Positions 26,531 through 35,553 of a DNA stretch of 64,000 nucleotides are shown here, in pieces; the stretch's first letter is position 1; the number at the start of each line of letters is the position of its first letter. A program made the translations under genes and the position numbers. The stretch is from Rhizobium hidalgonense. GTDB taxonomy: Bacteria; Pseudomonadota; Alphaproteobacteria; Rhizobiales; Rhizobiaceae. The stretch is from the NCBI RefSeq assembly GCF_002914525.1, contig NZ_LODW01000139.1:124001-188000 (forward strand). Reading direction: 5' to 3'. Under the pieces are notes generated by a model. The model was not told the DNA's origin. It did not search any database and saw only the letters and a program-made list of their open reading frames with translations.

Positions 26531-28534
26531 TTACACCTGCTCGGCAAGCAGCGCGGTGCGCTTGCCTTCCGTTGCGGTCACCTCTTCGGCGGGGATGTGG
26601 AAGTCGCGTCGGTAGTTGAAGGTATGGCCGATCGCCACGACCAGCAGACCGACGAAGGAGACGACGACCAGCCACCACATGTACCAGATCAGGCCGAAGG
26701 CGAGGGCGACGCTGATGGCCGAGAGGATTGCGCCGGTGCCGGTGTTCTTCGGCATATGGATCGGCCGGAAGCCTTCCAGCGGCCGGGCATAACCGCGGTT
26801 CTTCATATCGTACCAGCTGTCATGGTCGTGCACGACCGGCGTGAAGGCAAAGTTGTAATCCGGCGGCGGCGAGGCGGTCGACCATTCCAGCGTGCGGCCG
26901 TCCCAGGGGTCGCCGCTATCGTCACGCAGTTCCTCGCGCTTCATGAAGCTGACGGCGATCTGGATCAGGAAGGCCACGATGCCGAGCGCGATCAGTCCGA
27001 CGCCGAAGGCGGCGATGATGAACCAGATCTGCAGCGACGGGTCTTCGAACTGGCTCATGCGGCGGGTGACACCCATCAGGCCGAGCACATAGAGCGGCAT
27101 GAAGGCGAACCAGAAGCCGATCTGCCAGAACCAGAAGCTCAGCTTGCCCCAAAAGGGATCGAGCTTGAAGCCGAAGGCCTTCGGGAACCAATAGTTCACG
27201 CCGGCGAACATCCCGAAGAGAACGCCGCCGATGATGACGTTATGGAAGTGGGCGATGAGGAACAGCGAATTGTGCAGGACGAAGTCGGCCGGCGGCACGG
27301 CAAGCATGACGCCGGTCATGCCGCCGATGACGAAGGTAACCATGAAGCCGACCGTCCACAGCATCGGCACCTCGTAGCGGATGCGGCCGCGATACATGGT
27401 GAACAGCCAGTTGAAGATCTTCGCCCCGGTCGGGATCGAGATGATCATCGTGGTGATGCCGAAGAAGGAGTTGACGGAAGCACCCGAGCCCATCGTGAAA
27501 AAGTGGTGCAGCCAGACGATGTAGGACAGGATCATGATCACGCAAGTGGCGTAGACCATCGAGGCGTAGCCGAACAGGCGCTTGCCGGAGAAGGTGGCGA
27601 CGACTTCGGAGAAGATGCCGAAGGCGGGCAGCACCAGGATGTAGACCTCCGGATGACCCCAGATCCAGATGAGGTTGATGTACATCATCGGGTTGCCGCC
27701 GAGGTCGTTGGTGAAGAAGTTCGTTCCGGCATAGCGGTCGAGCGACAACAGGGCGAGCGTTGCCGTCAGGATCGGGAAGGATGCGACGATCAGCACGTTG
27801 GTGCACAGCGCCGTCCAGGTGAAGACCGGCATCTTCATGAAGGTCATGCCTGGCGCGCGCATCTTGACGATGGTGGCGATCAGGTTGATGCCCGAAAGCG
27901 TCGTTCCGACACCGGCCACCTGCAGGCCCCAGATATAATAGTCGACGCCGACACCCGGACTGTAGGCCGCGCCCGACAGCGGCGGATAGGCGAGCCAGCC
28001 GGTCTGGGCGAATTCGCCGATGAACAGCGACAACATGATGATGATCGCGCCGGCCGTGGTCATCCAGAAGGAAAAATTGTTGAGGAAGGGGAAGGAGACG
28101 TCGCGCGCGCCGATCTGCAGCGGCACGACGAAGTTCATCAGGCCGGTGACGAAGGGCATCGCCACGAAAAAGATCATGATGACGCCGTGGGCGGTGAAGA
28201 CCTGGTCGTAATGGTGCGGCGGCAGATAGCCCTCCGAACCATTGAAGGCGATCGCCTGCTGGATGCGCATCAGGATCGCGTCGGAGAAACCGCGCAGCAG
28301 CATGATGACGGCCAGGATCACATACATGATGCCGATCTTTTTGTGATCGACGCTGCAGATCCAGTCGTTCCAGAGCGGACCCCAGAACTTGAAATAGGTG
28401 ATGAGGCCGAGCACCGCGATGGCGCCGATGACGACGCCGATGAAGGTCACGACCAGGATCGGCTCGTGATAGGGAATGGCATCGAGGGTCAACCGGCCGA
28501 AGACGAACTTCAGGAGGTCAGGATTGGAAAACAT
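26531..28534 (-). CDS. cyoB: Cytochrome o ubiquinol oxidase subunit I
   Basis: The protein has 667 residues and about fifteen membrane helices. It carries the haem and copper ligands: the low-spin haem His in FTAHGVIMIFF, the CuB His with cross-linked Tyr in WGHPEVYILVLP, HH in WLHHFFTMG, and IAHFHNVIIGG near the high-spin haem. The quinol-site pattern (RGFSDAILMR, then HHYDQVFTAHG) marks a ubiquinol rather than cytochrome c oxidase. It reduces oxygen to water while pumping protons. It lies between cyoA (42-base gap) and cyoC. Confidence 0.96.
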   Translation of the reverse strand: MFSNPDLLKFVFGRLTLDAIPYHEPILVVTFIGVVIGAIAVLGLITYFKFWGPLWNDWICSVDHKKIGIMYVILAVIMLLRGFSDAILMRIQQAIAFNGSEGYLPPHHYDQVFTAHGVIMIFFVAMPFVTGLMNFVVPLQIGARDVSFPFLNNFSFWMTTAGAIIIMLSLFIGEFAQTGWLAYPPLSGAAYSPGVGVDYYIWGLQVAGVGTTLSGINLIATIVKMRAPGMTFMKMPVFTWTALCTNVLIVASFPILTATLALLSLDRYAGTNFFTNDLGGNPMMYINLIWIWGHPEVYILVLPAFGIFSEVVATFSGKRLFGYASMVYATCVIMILSYIVWLHHFFTMGSGASVNSFFGITTMIISIPTGAKIFNWLFTMYRGRIRYEVPMLWTVGFMVTFVIGGMTGVMLAVPPADFVLHNSLFLIAHFHNVIIGGVLFGMFAGVNYWFPKAFGFKLDPFWGKLSFWFWQIGFWFAFMPLYVLGLMGVTRRMSQFEDPSLQIWFIIAAFGVGLIALGIVAFLIQIAVSFMKREELRDDSGDPWDGRTLEWSTASPPPDYNFAFTPVVHDHDSWYDMKNRGYARPLEGFRPIHMPKNTGTGAILSAISVALAFGLIWYMWWLVVVSFVGLLVVAIGHTFNYRRDFHIPAEEVTATEGKRTALLAEQV

Positions 28535-28576
28535 GGAACAACCCGTTCATTATGTCTTGCGACGCAAAGCGCCAGG

Positions 28577-29749
28577 TTAATTGTTGTCGTTGAGCTGCGC
28601 CGGCGCAGGATCGGCGCCGTTGGTCATGCCGGGCATGGAATGGCCGTCATGCTGCATGTCCATGCCGGGCGTGCTTTGCATGCCGGGCATATCGTGCTGC
28701 ATGCTGTTGCCGTCGCTTGACTTGGCCGGTTCGCTGCGCGCCGGAGCACCCGTTGCCGGCACGGTGGCGGCGGGCGCCACGATGCCTTCGTCGGCATGGC
28801 GGTTGTCATATTGCAGCTTGTCGCGGTTCTCGGCACTTTCCTTGCCGCCGCCGCCCGTCATGTCGATGTGCATCATCTCGTTCATGCACATCTTGCCCGG
28901 CGTGGCGCACATGTTGAGGATGGCGTCATAGAGATCGGCATCGGCGCCGGCGAAATAGCGCACCGGCTCCTTCTCGCTCGGCTTTTCGAGCTTCAGATAG
29001 GCGTCGCGGTTGAGCATGGTGCCCTTTTGCTTGACCTGAGCCACCCAGGTGTCGAAGCCTTCGCGGCCGAGGCCGTGGAACTTGAAGCGCATATGCGAGA
29101 AGCCCGAGCCGCTGTAATTGGCGGAGAAGCCCTCATACTCGCCCTCTTTGTTGATGACGGCGTGCAGCTTGGTCTCCATGCCCGGCATGGCGTAGATCTG
29201 GCCGGCAAGGGCGGGGATATAGAAGGAGTTCATCACCGAGGAGGCGGTGATCTTGAAATTGATCGGCATGTCGACCGGGGCAGCAAGCTCGTTGACGGTG
29301 GCGATGCCGAGTTCCGGATAGAAGAACAGCCACTTCCAGTCGAGCGCCACGACTTCGACGGTCAGCGGCTTGGTATCGGCCGGGATGGTGCGTTCGGCAT
29401 CGAGGCGGTCGAGCGGGCGGTAGGGATCGAGCTTATGGGTGGAAATCCAGGTGACGGCGCCGAGCGCGATGATAATCGCCAGGGGTGCCGCCCAGATGAC
29501 GATTTCGAGGCGGGTCGAATGGTGCCATTCCGGGGCATAGGTTGCGGCGGTGTTGGAGTGGCGGTAGCGCCAGGCAAAGAGCAGCGTCAGGAAGATCACC
29601 GGGATGATGATCAGAAGCATCAGCACCGTCGAGATGATGATGAGATCGCGCTGTTGCACGGCGATGTCGCCGGACGGCGCCATGACCACCATGTTGCATC
29701 CTGCCAGGAAAAGCAGCGGCAAGACGGATAGAAGGCGGGAAAACTTCAT
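28577..29749 (-). CDS. cyoA: Cytochrome o ubiquinol oxidase subunit II with Met/His-rich tail
   Basis: The protein has 390 residues from ATG 29749; an in-frame GTG at 29761 is also possible. A lipoprotein signal (LLFLAGC) is followed by two membrane helices and the periplasmic cupredoxin-like domain (VEVVALDWKWLFFYP). The CuA ligands of cytochrome c oxidases are missing, as in all bo3 enzymes. The end is unusual: after the COX_ARM region, the last 90 residues form a low-complexity extension. Its last 47 residues carry three MPGM repeats mixed with MQHD, reminiscent of copper-binding tails. The gene leads the operon cyoABCD-SURF1. Confidence 0.93.
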   Translation of the reverse strand: MKFSRLLSVLPLLFLAGCNMVVMAPSGDIAVQQRDLIIISTVLMLLIIIPVIFLTLLFAWRYRHSNTAATYAPEWHHSTRLEIVIWAAPLAIIIALGAVTWISTHKLDPYRPLDRLDAERTIPADTKPLTVEVVALDWKWLFFYPELGIATVNELAAPVDMPINFKITASSVMNSFYIPALAGQIYAMPGMETKLHAVINKEGEYEGFSANYSGSGFSHMRFKFHGLGREGFDTWVAQVKQKGTMLNRDAYLKLEKPSEKEPVRYFAGADADLYDAILNMCATPGKMCMNEMMHIDMTGGGGKESAENRDKLQYDNRHADEGIVAPAATVPATGAPARSEPAKSSDGNSMQHDMPGMQSTPGMDMQHDGHSMPGMTNGADPAPAQLNDNN

Positions 29750-30137
29750 GAGTTTTGGCACGTCTCTAAGCTCTTGTTGTTTCGTTTGTTCCGCGACTAA
29801 AGCACTGAACCGGATCGCGACATGAGGCCTTTGGTCGCAGTGCAGCAAGCATGCCGCACTGCGGCGTAAACCCGGGTGTCCTATAGCGTTGAAATCCTGA
29901 CGGAATCCAGAAGGATTTTTCGCCAGCGCATGTTCAGTCCAATATATCCGCAAGAACCGGCCAGGCCAGCATTTGCAGGGGAAAATCACTGTCCGGATCC
30001 CGCAATTTTTTCCCCTCCACGCTCATTTGCGCCGCGATGATGAACTATTTCAGTCTTACGGACTTGATAAGCCTGCAGGTTTGATCAAGATCACGCTTGG
30101 GGCGCCTTGCCGGAAGCGCCTTAACGAGGAGGCGTTT
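29750..30137. promoter_or_regulatory. Divergent promoter region with FNR/FixK-like box
   Basis: About 390 bases lie between cyoA and the MFS gene. TTGAT-CAAG-ATCAC at 30081-30094 matches the FNR/FixK consensus TTGAT-N4-ATCAA in nine of ten positions. It is centred 50 bases before the MFS start and about 340 bases from cyoA. Regulation of either gene by an oxygen-sensing FNR-type protein is inferred. Nothing else is evident in the stretch. Confidence 0.4.
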
Positions 30138-31469
30138 ATGGCAACAACATCGCATTACGGACCGTCGTCATCGTCGCTTGAACGCGACGCGCGGCGCATT
30201 CACGACGACAAGCCGGTTTCGCCGGGCAGCATCGCCATCGGCGTGGTGATCGGCCGCATGTCGGAATTCTTCGATTTCTTCGTCTACGGCCTCGCCTCCG
30301 TCCTGGTCTTTCCACAGCTCGTCTTCCCCTTCGCGCCCGACAGGCTGACGGGCACGCTCTATTCCTTCGCCATTTTCTCGCTCGCCTTCCTCGCCCGCCC
30401 CGTCGGCTCCGTCGTCTTCATGACGATCGACCGGATGTACGGGCGCGGCACCAAGCTGACGATCGCGCTTTTCCTGCTCGGCGGCTCGACGGCCTCGATC
30501 GCCTTTCTGCCGGGATATGAGGAGATCGGCGTCTGGTCGATCGCGCTGCTGGCGCTCTTCCGTCTCGGCCAGGGTTTTGCGCTCGGCGGTGCCTGGGATG
30601 GGCTTGCCTCGCTGCTGGCGTTGAATGCGCCGGCCAATCACCGCGGCTGGTATGCGATGATCCCGCAGCTCGGCGCGCCGATCGGCTTTGCGCTGGCCAG
30701 CACGCTGTTCGGTTATTTCGTCGCCAATCTTTCCAGCGAGGATTTCCTTTCCTGGGGCTGGCGTTACCCCTTCTTCGTTGCCTTCGCGATCAACGTCGTG
30801 GCGCTGTTTGCGCGTTTGCGGCTGGTGATGACCAAGGAATTCGGCACGCTGCTCGAACAGCACGAGCTGGAAGCCGCCCCGATCCTCGACGTGCTGCGCG
30901 TTCATGGCCGCGACATCCTGATCGGAGCCTTCGTGCCGCTCGCCAGTTTCGCCATGTTCCACCTCGTCACCATTTTCCCGCTCGGCTGGATGAGTCTCTA
31001 CGGCAACCAGCCGATCGGCGCCTTCATGGTGGTGCAGGTGATCGGCGCCGCGGTCGGCATCCTCACCATCATCGCCTCGGGCCTGATCGCCGACCGTATC
31101 GGCCGGCGCGCCCAGCTTGCCATCTGCGCCGTTATCATCGCCGTCTTCAGCTTCGTCGGCCCGATTCTGATCGCCTCCGGCAATAGCGGCCATGACGCCT
31201 TCGTCATCATCGGCTTCGGCGTGCTCGGCCTGTCCTTCGGCCAGGCGACCGGCTCGATCTCGTCGCGCTTCGGCCGCGGCTATCGTTATACCGGCGCCGC
31301 CTTCACCTCGGATCTCGCCTGGCTGATCGGCGCCGGCTTTGCGCCGCTGGTGGCGCTCAGCCTCTCCAGCCGCTTCGGCCTCACCTTCGTCGGCTACTAC
31401 CTGCTCTCCGGCGCCATCTGCACACTGGCCGCACTCGCCTTCAGCAAGGCGTTGGAGCAGCGCGAGTAG
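30138..31469 (+). CDS. MFS transporter, metabolite:H+ symporter (MHS) type
   Basis: The protein has 443 residues; ATG 30138 has GAGGAGG upstream. It has twelve predicted helices. The N-terminal motif (GVVIGRMSEFFDFFVYGLAS) is a form of the MHS hallmark with paired acidic residues in helix 1, as in carriers of the ShiA, KgtP or ProP group that import organic acids or osmolytes. The loop TIDRMYGRGTKLTI replaces the usual GxxxDRxGRR. It has no operon partner. Substrate unknown. Confidence 0.85.
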   Translation: MATTSHYGPSSSSLERDARRIHDDKPVSPGSIAIGVVIGRMSEFFDFFVYGLASVLVFPQLVFPFAPDRLTGTLYSFAIFSLAFLARPVGSVVFMTIDRMYGRGTKLTIALFLLGGSTASIAFLPGYEEIGVWSIALLALFRLGQGFALGGAWDGLASLLALNAPANHRGWYAMIPQLGAPIGFALASTLFGYFVANLSSEDFLSWGWRYPFFVAFAINVVALFARLRLVMTKEFGTLLEQHELEAAPILDVLRVHGRDILIGAFVPLASFAMFHLVTIFPLGWMSLYGNQPIGAFMVVQVIGAAVGILTIIASGLIADRIGRRAQLAICAVIIAVFSFVGPILIASGNSGHDAFVIIGFGVLGLSFGQATGSISSRFGRGYRYTGAAFTSDLAWLIGAGFAPLVALSLSSRFGLTFVGYYLLSGAICTLAALAFSKALEQRE

Positions 31470-31501
31470 GTTTATTAAGCGGGCCTGCGTCCACGACGCG
31501 A

Positions 31502-31560
31502 GCCCCTCATCCGCCTGCCGGCACCTTCTCCCCGCGCGCGGGGCGAAGGGATATGCCGCA
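31502..31560. repeat. Dispersed palindromic intergenic repeat
   Basis: CCTTCTCCCCG at 31524-31534 pairs with CGGGGCGAAGG at 31539-31549 with one mismatch, within a stretch of the kind often scattered between rhizobial genes. It is downstream of the MFS gene. Confidence 0.5.
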
Positions 31561-31712
31561 CCGTTTCCGTTCCCTACCCACCTCTCGCAGGGCACGTACC
31601 CTGGGCGCCCGTAAAGGTTACGGGAGAGCGGCCGTCGGTGCGAAGTCGTGAAGCGTGTAAGCCCGGAGAGCAAGTGAAGAAAAGCGCTTACACGCCCTCA
31701 TCAGATCGCCAG

Positions 31713-31886
31713 ATCCGCAATTGGCCGACCGACGAGGCAGGACGCGGCGGTCGTCTCGATGGGACGCGGGAACTGGTCGTTCCGCGTACCGCATTTCTGC
31801 TGGTCTACCGTATCGACAGAAAAGCACAGAGAGTGGAAATATTGCGCTTTCTTCATGGCGCCCAGCAATGGCGGCCAAAACGCTGA
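31713..31886 (+). pseudogene. Remnant of a ParE/RelE-type toxin gene (C-terminal half only)
   Basis: The translated end (GRGGRLDGTRELVVPRTAFL, then VYRIDRKAQRVEILRFLHG) matches the C-terminal half of ParE-type toxins: the G-TREL-V strand and the EILR-LHGAQ-W terminus. The N-terminal half of the toxin, with its first helices, is absent. The in-frame sequence upstream (from about 31638) does not resemble it and has no ribosome site. No antitoxin gene adjoins it. I read this as a decayed toxin-antitoxin module. It lies against the 3' end of the cyclic-nucleotide-binding gene on the other strand. Confidence 0.6.
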
Positions 31887-31894
31887 ATGCGTTT

Positions 31895-32362
31895 CTACTG
31901 CGCCATCTGCGGCTGCTTTGCCGCCCGCGCCGCGGTCAGTTCCGCCGTGGTGTGGTTCAGGCGGTCGGCGAGCACCCGCATGATTTCCACCGCCATCTCC
32001 GGAAAGTCGCTGAGCAGCTTCAGGAAGTGCTCCTTGCTGATGCGCAGCACCTCGAGCGGTGAGGTGGCGCGTACCGTTGCCGTGCGCGAGACGTCGCAGA
32101 GGATGGCGATTTCGCCGACGATGGAATTGAGTTCGACATCGGCGACCTTGATCTCGCCGGCCGGCGAGGAAACGATGATATCGGCGGTGCCGGAGAGGAT
32201 GACATAGGCGGCATCGCCGACATCGCCCTGATGGAAGAGATTCTGTCCGGCCTTGTAGGTCATGCGGTCGGAGGTAAAGGCCAAAAGCTTGAGCTTGGCT
32301 GGCGCAATCCTTGAAAAGATCGGCACCCGGCGCAGCATTTCCACTTCGTCTCTCAACAGCAT
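31895..32362 (-). CDS. Stand-alone cyclic-nucleotide-binding domain protein
   Basis: The protein has 155 residues. One cNMP-binding beta-roll (about residues 8-125) has the expected strands (FHQGDVGDAAYVILSGTADI, NSIVGEIAIL, RTATVRATSPLEVLRISKEHF). A short helical tail follows. The phosphate-cassette equivalent reads VGEIAILCDVSRTATV, close to the canonical FGE-AL----R-A pattern with the arginine present, so binding of cAMP or cGMP is plausible. There is no DNA-binding domain, so it is not a Crp-type regulator. It follows the unusual ABC gene by 98 bases in the same direction and probably works with it. Confidence 0.85.
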   Translation of the reverse strand: MLLRDEVEMLRRVPIFSRIAPAKLKLLAFTSDRMTYKAGQNLFHQGDVGDAAYVILSGTADIIVSSPAGEIKVADVELNSIVGEIAILCDVSRTATVRATSPLEVLRISKEHFLKLLSDFPEMAVEIMRVLADRLNHTTAELTAARAAKQPQMAQ

Positions 32363-32460
32363 GAGCGTTTCAATCCCCTGACGCAGGGTTCTTGGAACCA
32401 GGCGCCTTCAATTCCGAGCGTCCCCCCGGGAACGCCTACCATCGCCGCGCCTATAGAATA

Positions 32461-35175
32461 TTACGATAACAGTTCCTTGAACATCCCGTTTTTCTCGGAA
32501 AGTTCCGGATAGTTTCCGGCTTCGGCCAGGCCGCCGCGGTCGAAGAGCAGGATTCGGTCGAACATCTCGGCGAGCCGCGCATTGGAGAGTACCCAGATGA
32601 TCGACGGGCGCTTGCCTTCTTCGTGCAGGTCTTCGACGATGTTGCGGGTGATCTGATCCTGAACGCGCTGGTCGAGCGCCGACAGCGGTCGGTTGAAGAT
32701 GAAATAATCCGAGCGTTTCAACAGCGCGCGGGCAAGATTCAGCTTCTGCCGCTGCACCATGGTCAGCCGCTTGCCGCCGGAGCCGACGTCGAATTCGAGG
32801 CCGATCGCCAGCACGTCGTCGTAAAGATCGAGCGCATCGAAGAGCTCGCCCATGATGGCGCGGATGCGGTCGGAGGCGTCGGCCTGTTGATAGGCGATGC
32901 GGCCGAAAAGCACATTGTCCATCAGGCTTGCCGACGGGGTGAACCGTTCGGCGTCATAGCGCTCGATCAACTCGGCGAGGTCGGCCGGAATATGCTCGTG
33001 GAACTGCTTGCGGGCGCTGACGATCTTGGCCATCAGTTCGTCGGTCAGCAGACCGAAGCGGTGGCGCGGCTCGATATAGGCAAAACTCAAGCGGATGATG
33101 GCCGAACGTTCCTCGGGCGTGGCGTCCTCGAAGCGGCGGCTTTGCAGCTTCTGCAGCAGTGCCTGGTAGGTCGGTATATCGTCGGCCGTCATGAAGGTCA
33201 GTTGCTGGAAGAACGGATGGTCCGGCGGCAGGTCGTGGAAGAGTTCGACGGCGTTTTCGGCGATTTCGAGGCCCATGGCGTAGAGATCGGTGCTCAGGCC
33301 CGTCTCGCGGAACAGCTGCTGGAAATAGGGATGGGCAGCAAGCCGGCGATTGGTCATCAGCGGCCGCTTCATCGTGCCGAAGAGCAGGTTTTCGCCGACC
33401 GTTGCCTGGGCGTTATAGGCGTCGAAATCGAAAGGCACGACGATACCGTCGAGACCCTCGTCACGCAGCCGGTCTCGGAGCGAGGCGCGCAGCGCCACGA
33501 CATGGTCGCTGACCGCCACATGCACCTCGGTGTTGACGTTCGAGCGCAGCGCCAGATCAAGGATGTCCTGCGAGATCAGCACGGCGTCGAGCACCGGGCG
33601 GATGGCTTTCAGCAGGTCCTCCGGCCCACTGGCGCCGGCTGCCTTGTAATCCACCCAGTCGCTGTTGAGGTCGAGCGTTGGATTGCCGGCCTTCACCGCC
33701 TCGACGGAATGCCATTTATACTCCAGCGCTTCCTTCTCGTCGTAGACGGGATCCGTCATCGGCGCGTGTTTGAGGCCGTAAAGCAGATTGCTGGCGAGCG
33801 TGCCATGGAAGAAGAAAGTATCGGCCGAGGCATAGGAGATGCGCCGGCCGGTGATGGATTCCGGCAAGTCCAGGAGGTCACGGCCGTCGATGGTGATACG
33901 GCCGGAATCCGGCCAGACCATGCGTCCGAGGGCTTCGGCGAAGGCTTCCGCGCCGCTGCCGTTCGGGCCGACGATCGCCACCGTCTCGTTCGGCTTGATC
34001 TCGACGGAGACGTGGTCGACGAGGCGGGCGCCGCTGTCGTCGGAGAGCGAGAGGTTGGTGACGACAAGTGCGCTCGTCAGCGCGCCGACGGGGGCGGTCG
34101 CCAGCTCCTGGATTCGGCTGTCGATCAGCGGCTCGACATTGAACTGCTCGTAGACCTGCTGGTACTTCACCTGCACGTCCTGGCGCATCTGGTCCCAGTC
34201 GATCAGTTCCTTCAGCGGTCCGGGCAGGTCCTTATAGGCCGAGATGACGGCGACGAGCTGGCCGATGTCGAGCCGGCCCTGCAGCGCCAGATAGCCGCCG
34301 ATCGCGTAGAATAGGAAAGGCGTCACCTGGGCGAGGAAGTTGTTGATGAACTTTACCAGGAACTTCCACTGGTAGAGGTCGTAGCGGATGGAAAAGATCC
34401 GGCCGAGCCGCGAGGCGATGTCGGCGCGTTCGAGGTTGGATGTGTCGTTGCCGTGGATCGTGCCGATGCCGTCGACGATTTCGCCGACGCGGCCGGACAG
34501 TTCGCGCGCCGTCAGCTGGCGCTGACGGCCGAGATCCAGCAGACGCTTGCGCATGCGGGGAATGACGACGGCCTGGACGCCAACGATGCCGGCCGCGATC
34601 ATGCCGAGCCAGAAATTCTGCACGATGATGAAGGCGAGCGCCGTGATCGCCTGGCCGCCGAGAAGGGCAGGCGAGACGAAGGCATCGCCGGTGAAGCCGC
34701 CCATCGGCTCCACCTCGTCCTTGATCATCGTGGCGATCTCTGCCGATTTCACCCGCTTGAAGTGGATGGGCGGAAAACGCAGCACCCGGTCGATCAGTTC
34801 GAAGCGGATGCGGCGCAGCATGCGCTCGCCGAGCCGGCCCTTATAGGTGTTGATATAGAACTTGAAGAGGCCGTTCAGTACCACCAGCGCCAGAAACACC
34901 AGGCTGAGGGCCATCAGCATCTGAAAGCGGTTGAGCTGCAAGCCTTGAAAGAATTCGACATGTCCGATCAGCGGAATGTCGTAGGCGATGTGCATGAAGG
35001 TCTGCCTGGCGCCCGGACCTTCGAAACCGTCGCCCTGAATCGGTCCATTGACGATCTGCTTCGGCAGGTCGAAGGACAGGAAGTAGGGCACCATCGAGGC
35101 GGCGACGACAGCCAGAATCCACAGCTGCTGCAGCCGCGTGTTCTTCCAGATGTAGCGGGCGAGGCTTTTTTCCAT
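32461..35175 (-). CDS. ABC-transporter-like membrane protein with degenerate, expanded ATPase domain
   Basis: The protein has 904 residues. Residues 1-330 form an exporter-type membrane domain. The ATPase-like part (about 370-904) is nearly twice normal length, and its catalytic motifs are altered. Walker A reads GPNGSGAE (403-410), lacking Lys and Ser/Thr. The Q-loop lacks Gln (YASADTFFF). The signature is LTMVQ (804-808). Walker B is FIFNRP with Asp828 to Asn and Glu829 to Arg. The switch His is replaced (VLSNARL). The segment that normally occurs once after the Q-loop (ENxLxG) appears three times: ASNLLYG, GENLLFG and MDNVLFG, near residues 461, 594 and 753. The frame is intact, so it is maintained. 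ATP hydrolysis seems unlikely; a regulatory or structural role is inferred. Confidence 0.8.
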   Translation of the reverse strand: MEKSLARYIWKNTRLQQLWILAVVAASMVPYFLSFDLPKQIVNGPIQGDGFEGPGARQTFMHIAYDIPLIGHVEFFQGLQLNRFQMLMALSLVFLALVVLNGLFKFYINTYKGRLGERMLRRIRFELIDRVLRFPPIHFKRVKSAEIATMIKDEVEPMGGFTGDAFVSPALLGGQAITALAFIIVQNFWLGMIAAGIVGVQAVVIPRMRKRLLDLGRQRQLTARELSGRVGEIVDGIGTIHGNDTSNLERADIASRLGRIFSIRYDLYQWKFLVKFINNFLAQVTPFLFYAIGGYLALQGRLDIGQLVAVISAYKDLPGPLKELIDWDQMRQDVQVKYQQVYEQFNVEPLIDSRIQELATAPVGALTSALVVTNLSLSDDSGARLVDHVSVEIKPNETVAIVGPNGSGAEAFAEALGRMVWPDSGRITIDGRDLLDLPESITGRRISYASADTFFFHGTLASNLLYGLKHAPMTDPVYDEKEALEYKWHSVEAVKAGNPTLDLNSDWVDYKAAGASGPEDLLKAIRPVLDAVLISQDILDLALRSNVNTEVHVAVSDHVVALRASLRDRLRDEGLDGIVVPFDFDAYNAQATVGENLLFGTMKRPLMTNRRLAAHPYFQQLFRETGLSTDLYAMGLEIAENAVELFHDLPPDHPFFQQLTFMTADDIPTYQALLQKLQSRRFEDATPEERSAIIRLSFAYIEPRHRFGLLTDELMAKIVSARKQFHEHIPADLAELIERYDAERFTPSASLMDNVLFGRIAYQQADASDRIRAIMGELFDALDLYDDVLAIGLEFDVGSGGKRLTMVQRQKLNLARALLKRSDYFIFNRPLSALDQRVQDQITRNIVEDLHEEGKRPSIIWVLSNARLAEMFDRILLFDRGGLAEAGNYPELSEKNGMFKELLS

Positions 35176-35489
35176 GGCTAACCGTCAGCGTGCTGGGAAA
35201 TTCCGGGGGCCGGGATGGGGAGCAATTCTGAGAACAGGACCATGCAGCCGGACCGCCGATATCGCAATGAAAACAAGGCGAAGGGACCGGCTGCAGATGT
35301 GCCGATTCTCGCCGGAATATTGCTTATATCACAGGAATTTTGGATTACAGCGCCGCGCGTCTGAAAAGACGGCCAAAGGACACCATAACGCTTGGAATTG
35401 CTGCATAATTTTATCCTTAAATCGATTCCGATTTACGGAATTATGCGGCAGCAGATGGCTCGGCAATCATGCGGAGATCGGTGCAGCGA
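35176..35489. other. Intergenic, about 310 bases
   Basis: No convincing gene. AT content rises near 35400-35450, fitting the promoter of the upstream end of the minus-strand ABC gene. No other signal seen. Confidence 0.45.
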
Positions 35490-35521
35490 ACAAAAACATA
35501 CCCCCGGAGAAAATCCGGGGG
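35490..35521 (-). terminator. Rho-independent terminator of the WYL-VOC-EVE unit
   Basis: On the minus strand, CCCCCGGA-N5-TCCGGGGG is followed by a T-rich run (TATGTTTTTG). It lies 33 bases after the EVE gene stop. Confidence 0.85.
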
Positions 35522-35553
35522 CCGGTCGTTGAAGATCTGAAGAGAGGTCGCGC

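Noticed and set aside
26597..28720. Long plus-strand frame of about 700 codons opposite cyoB
   Set aside because: It is a shadow of cyoB, which has all haem and copper ligands; the product is extremely rich in Asp, His and Arg and has no family resemblance.
29891..29920. AAATCCT / AGGATTT repeat before the MFS gene as a terminator
   Set aside because: The loop is 13 bases, the stem is AT-rich and no plus-strand gene precedes it.
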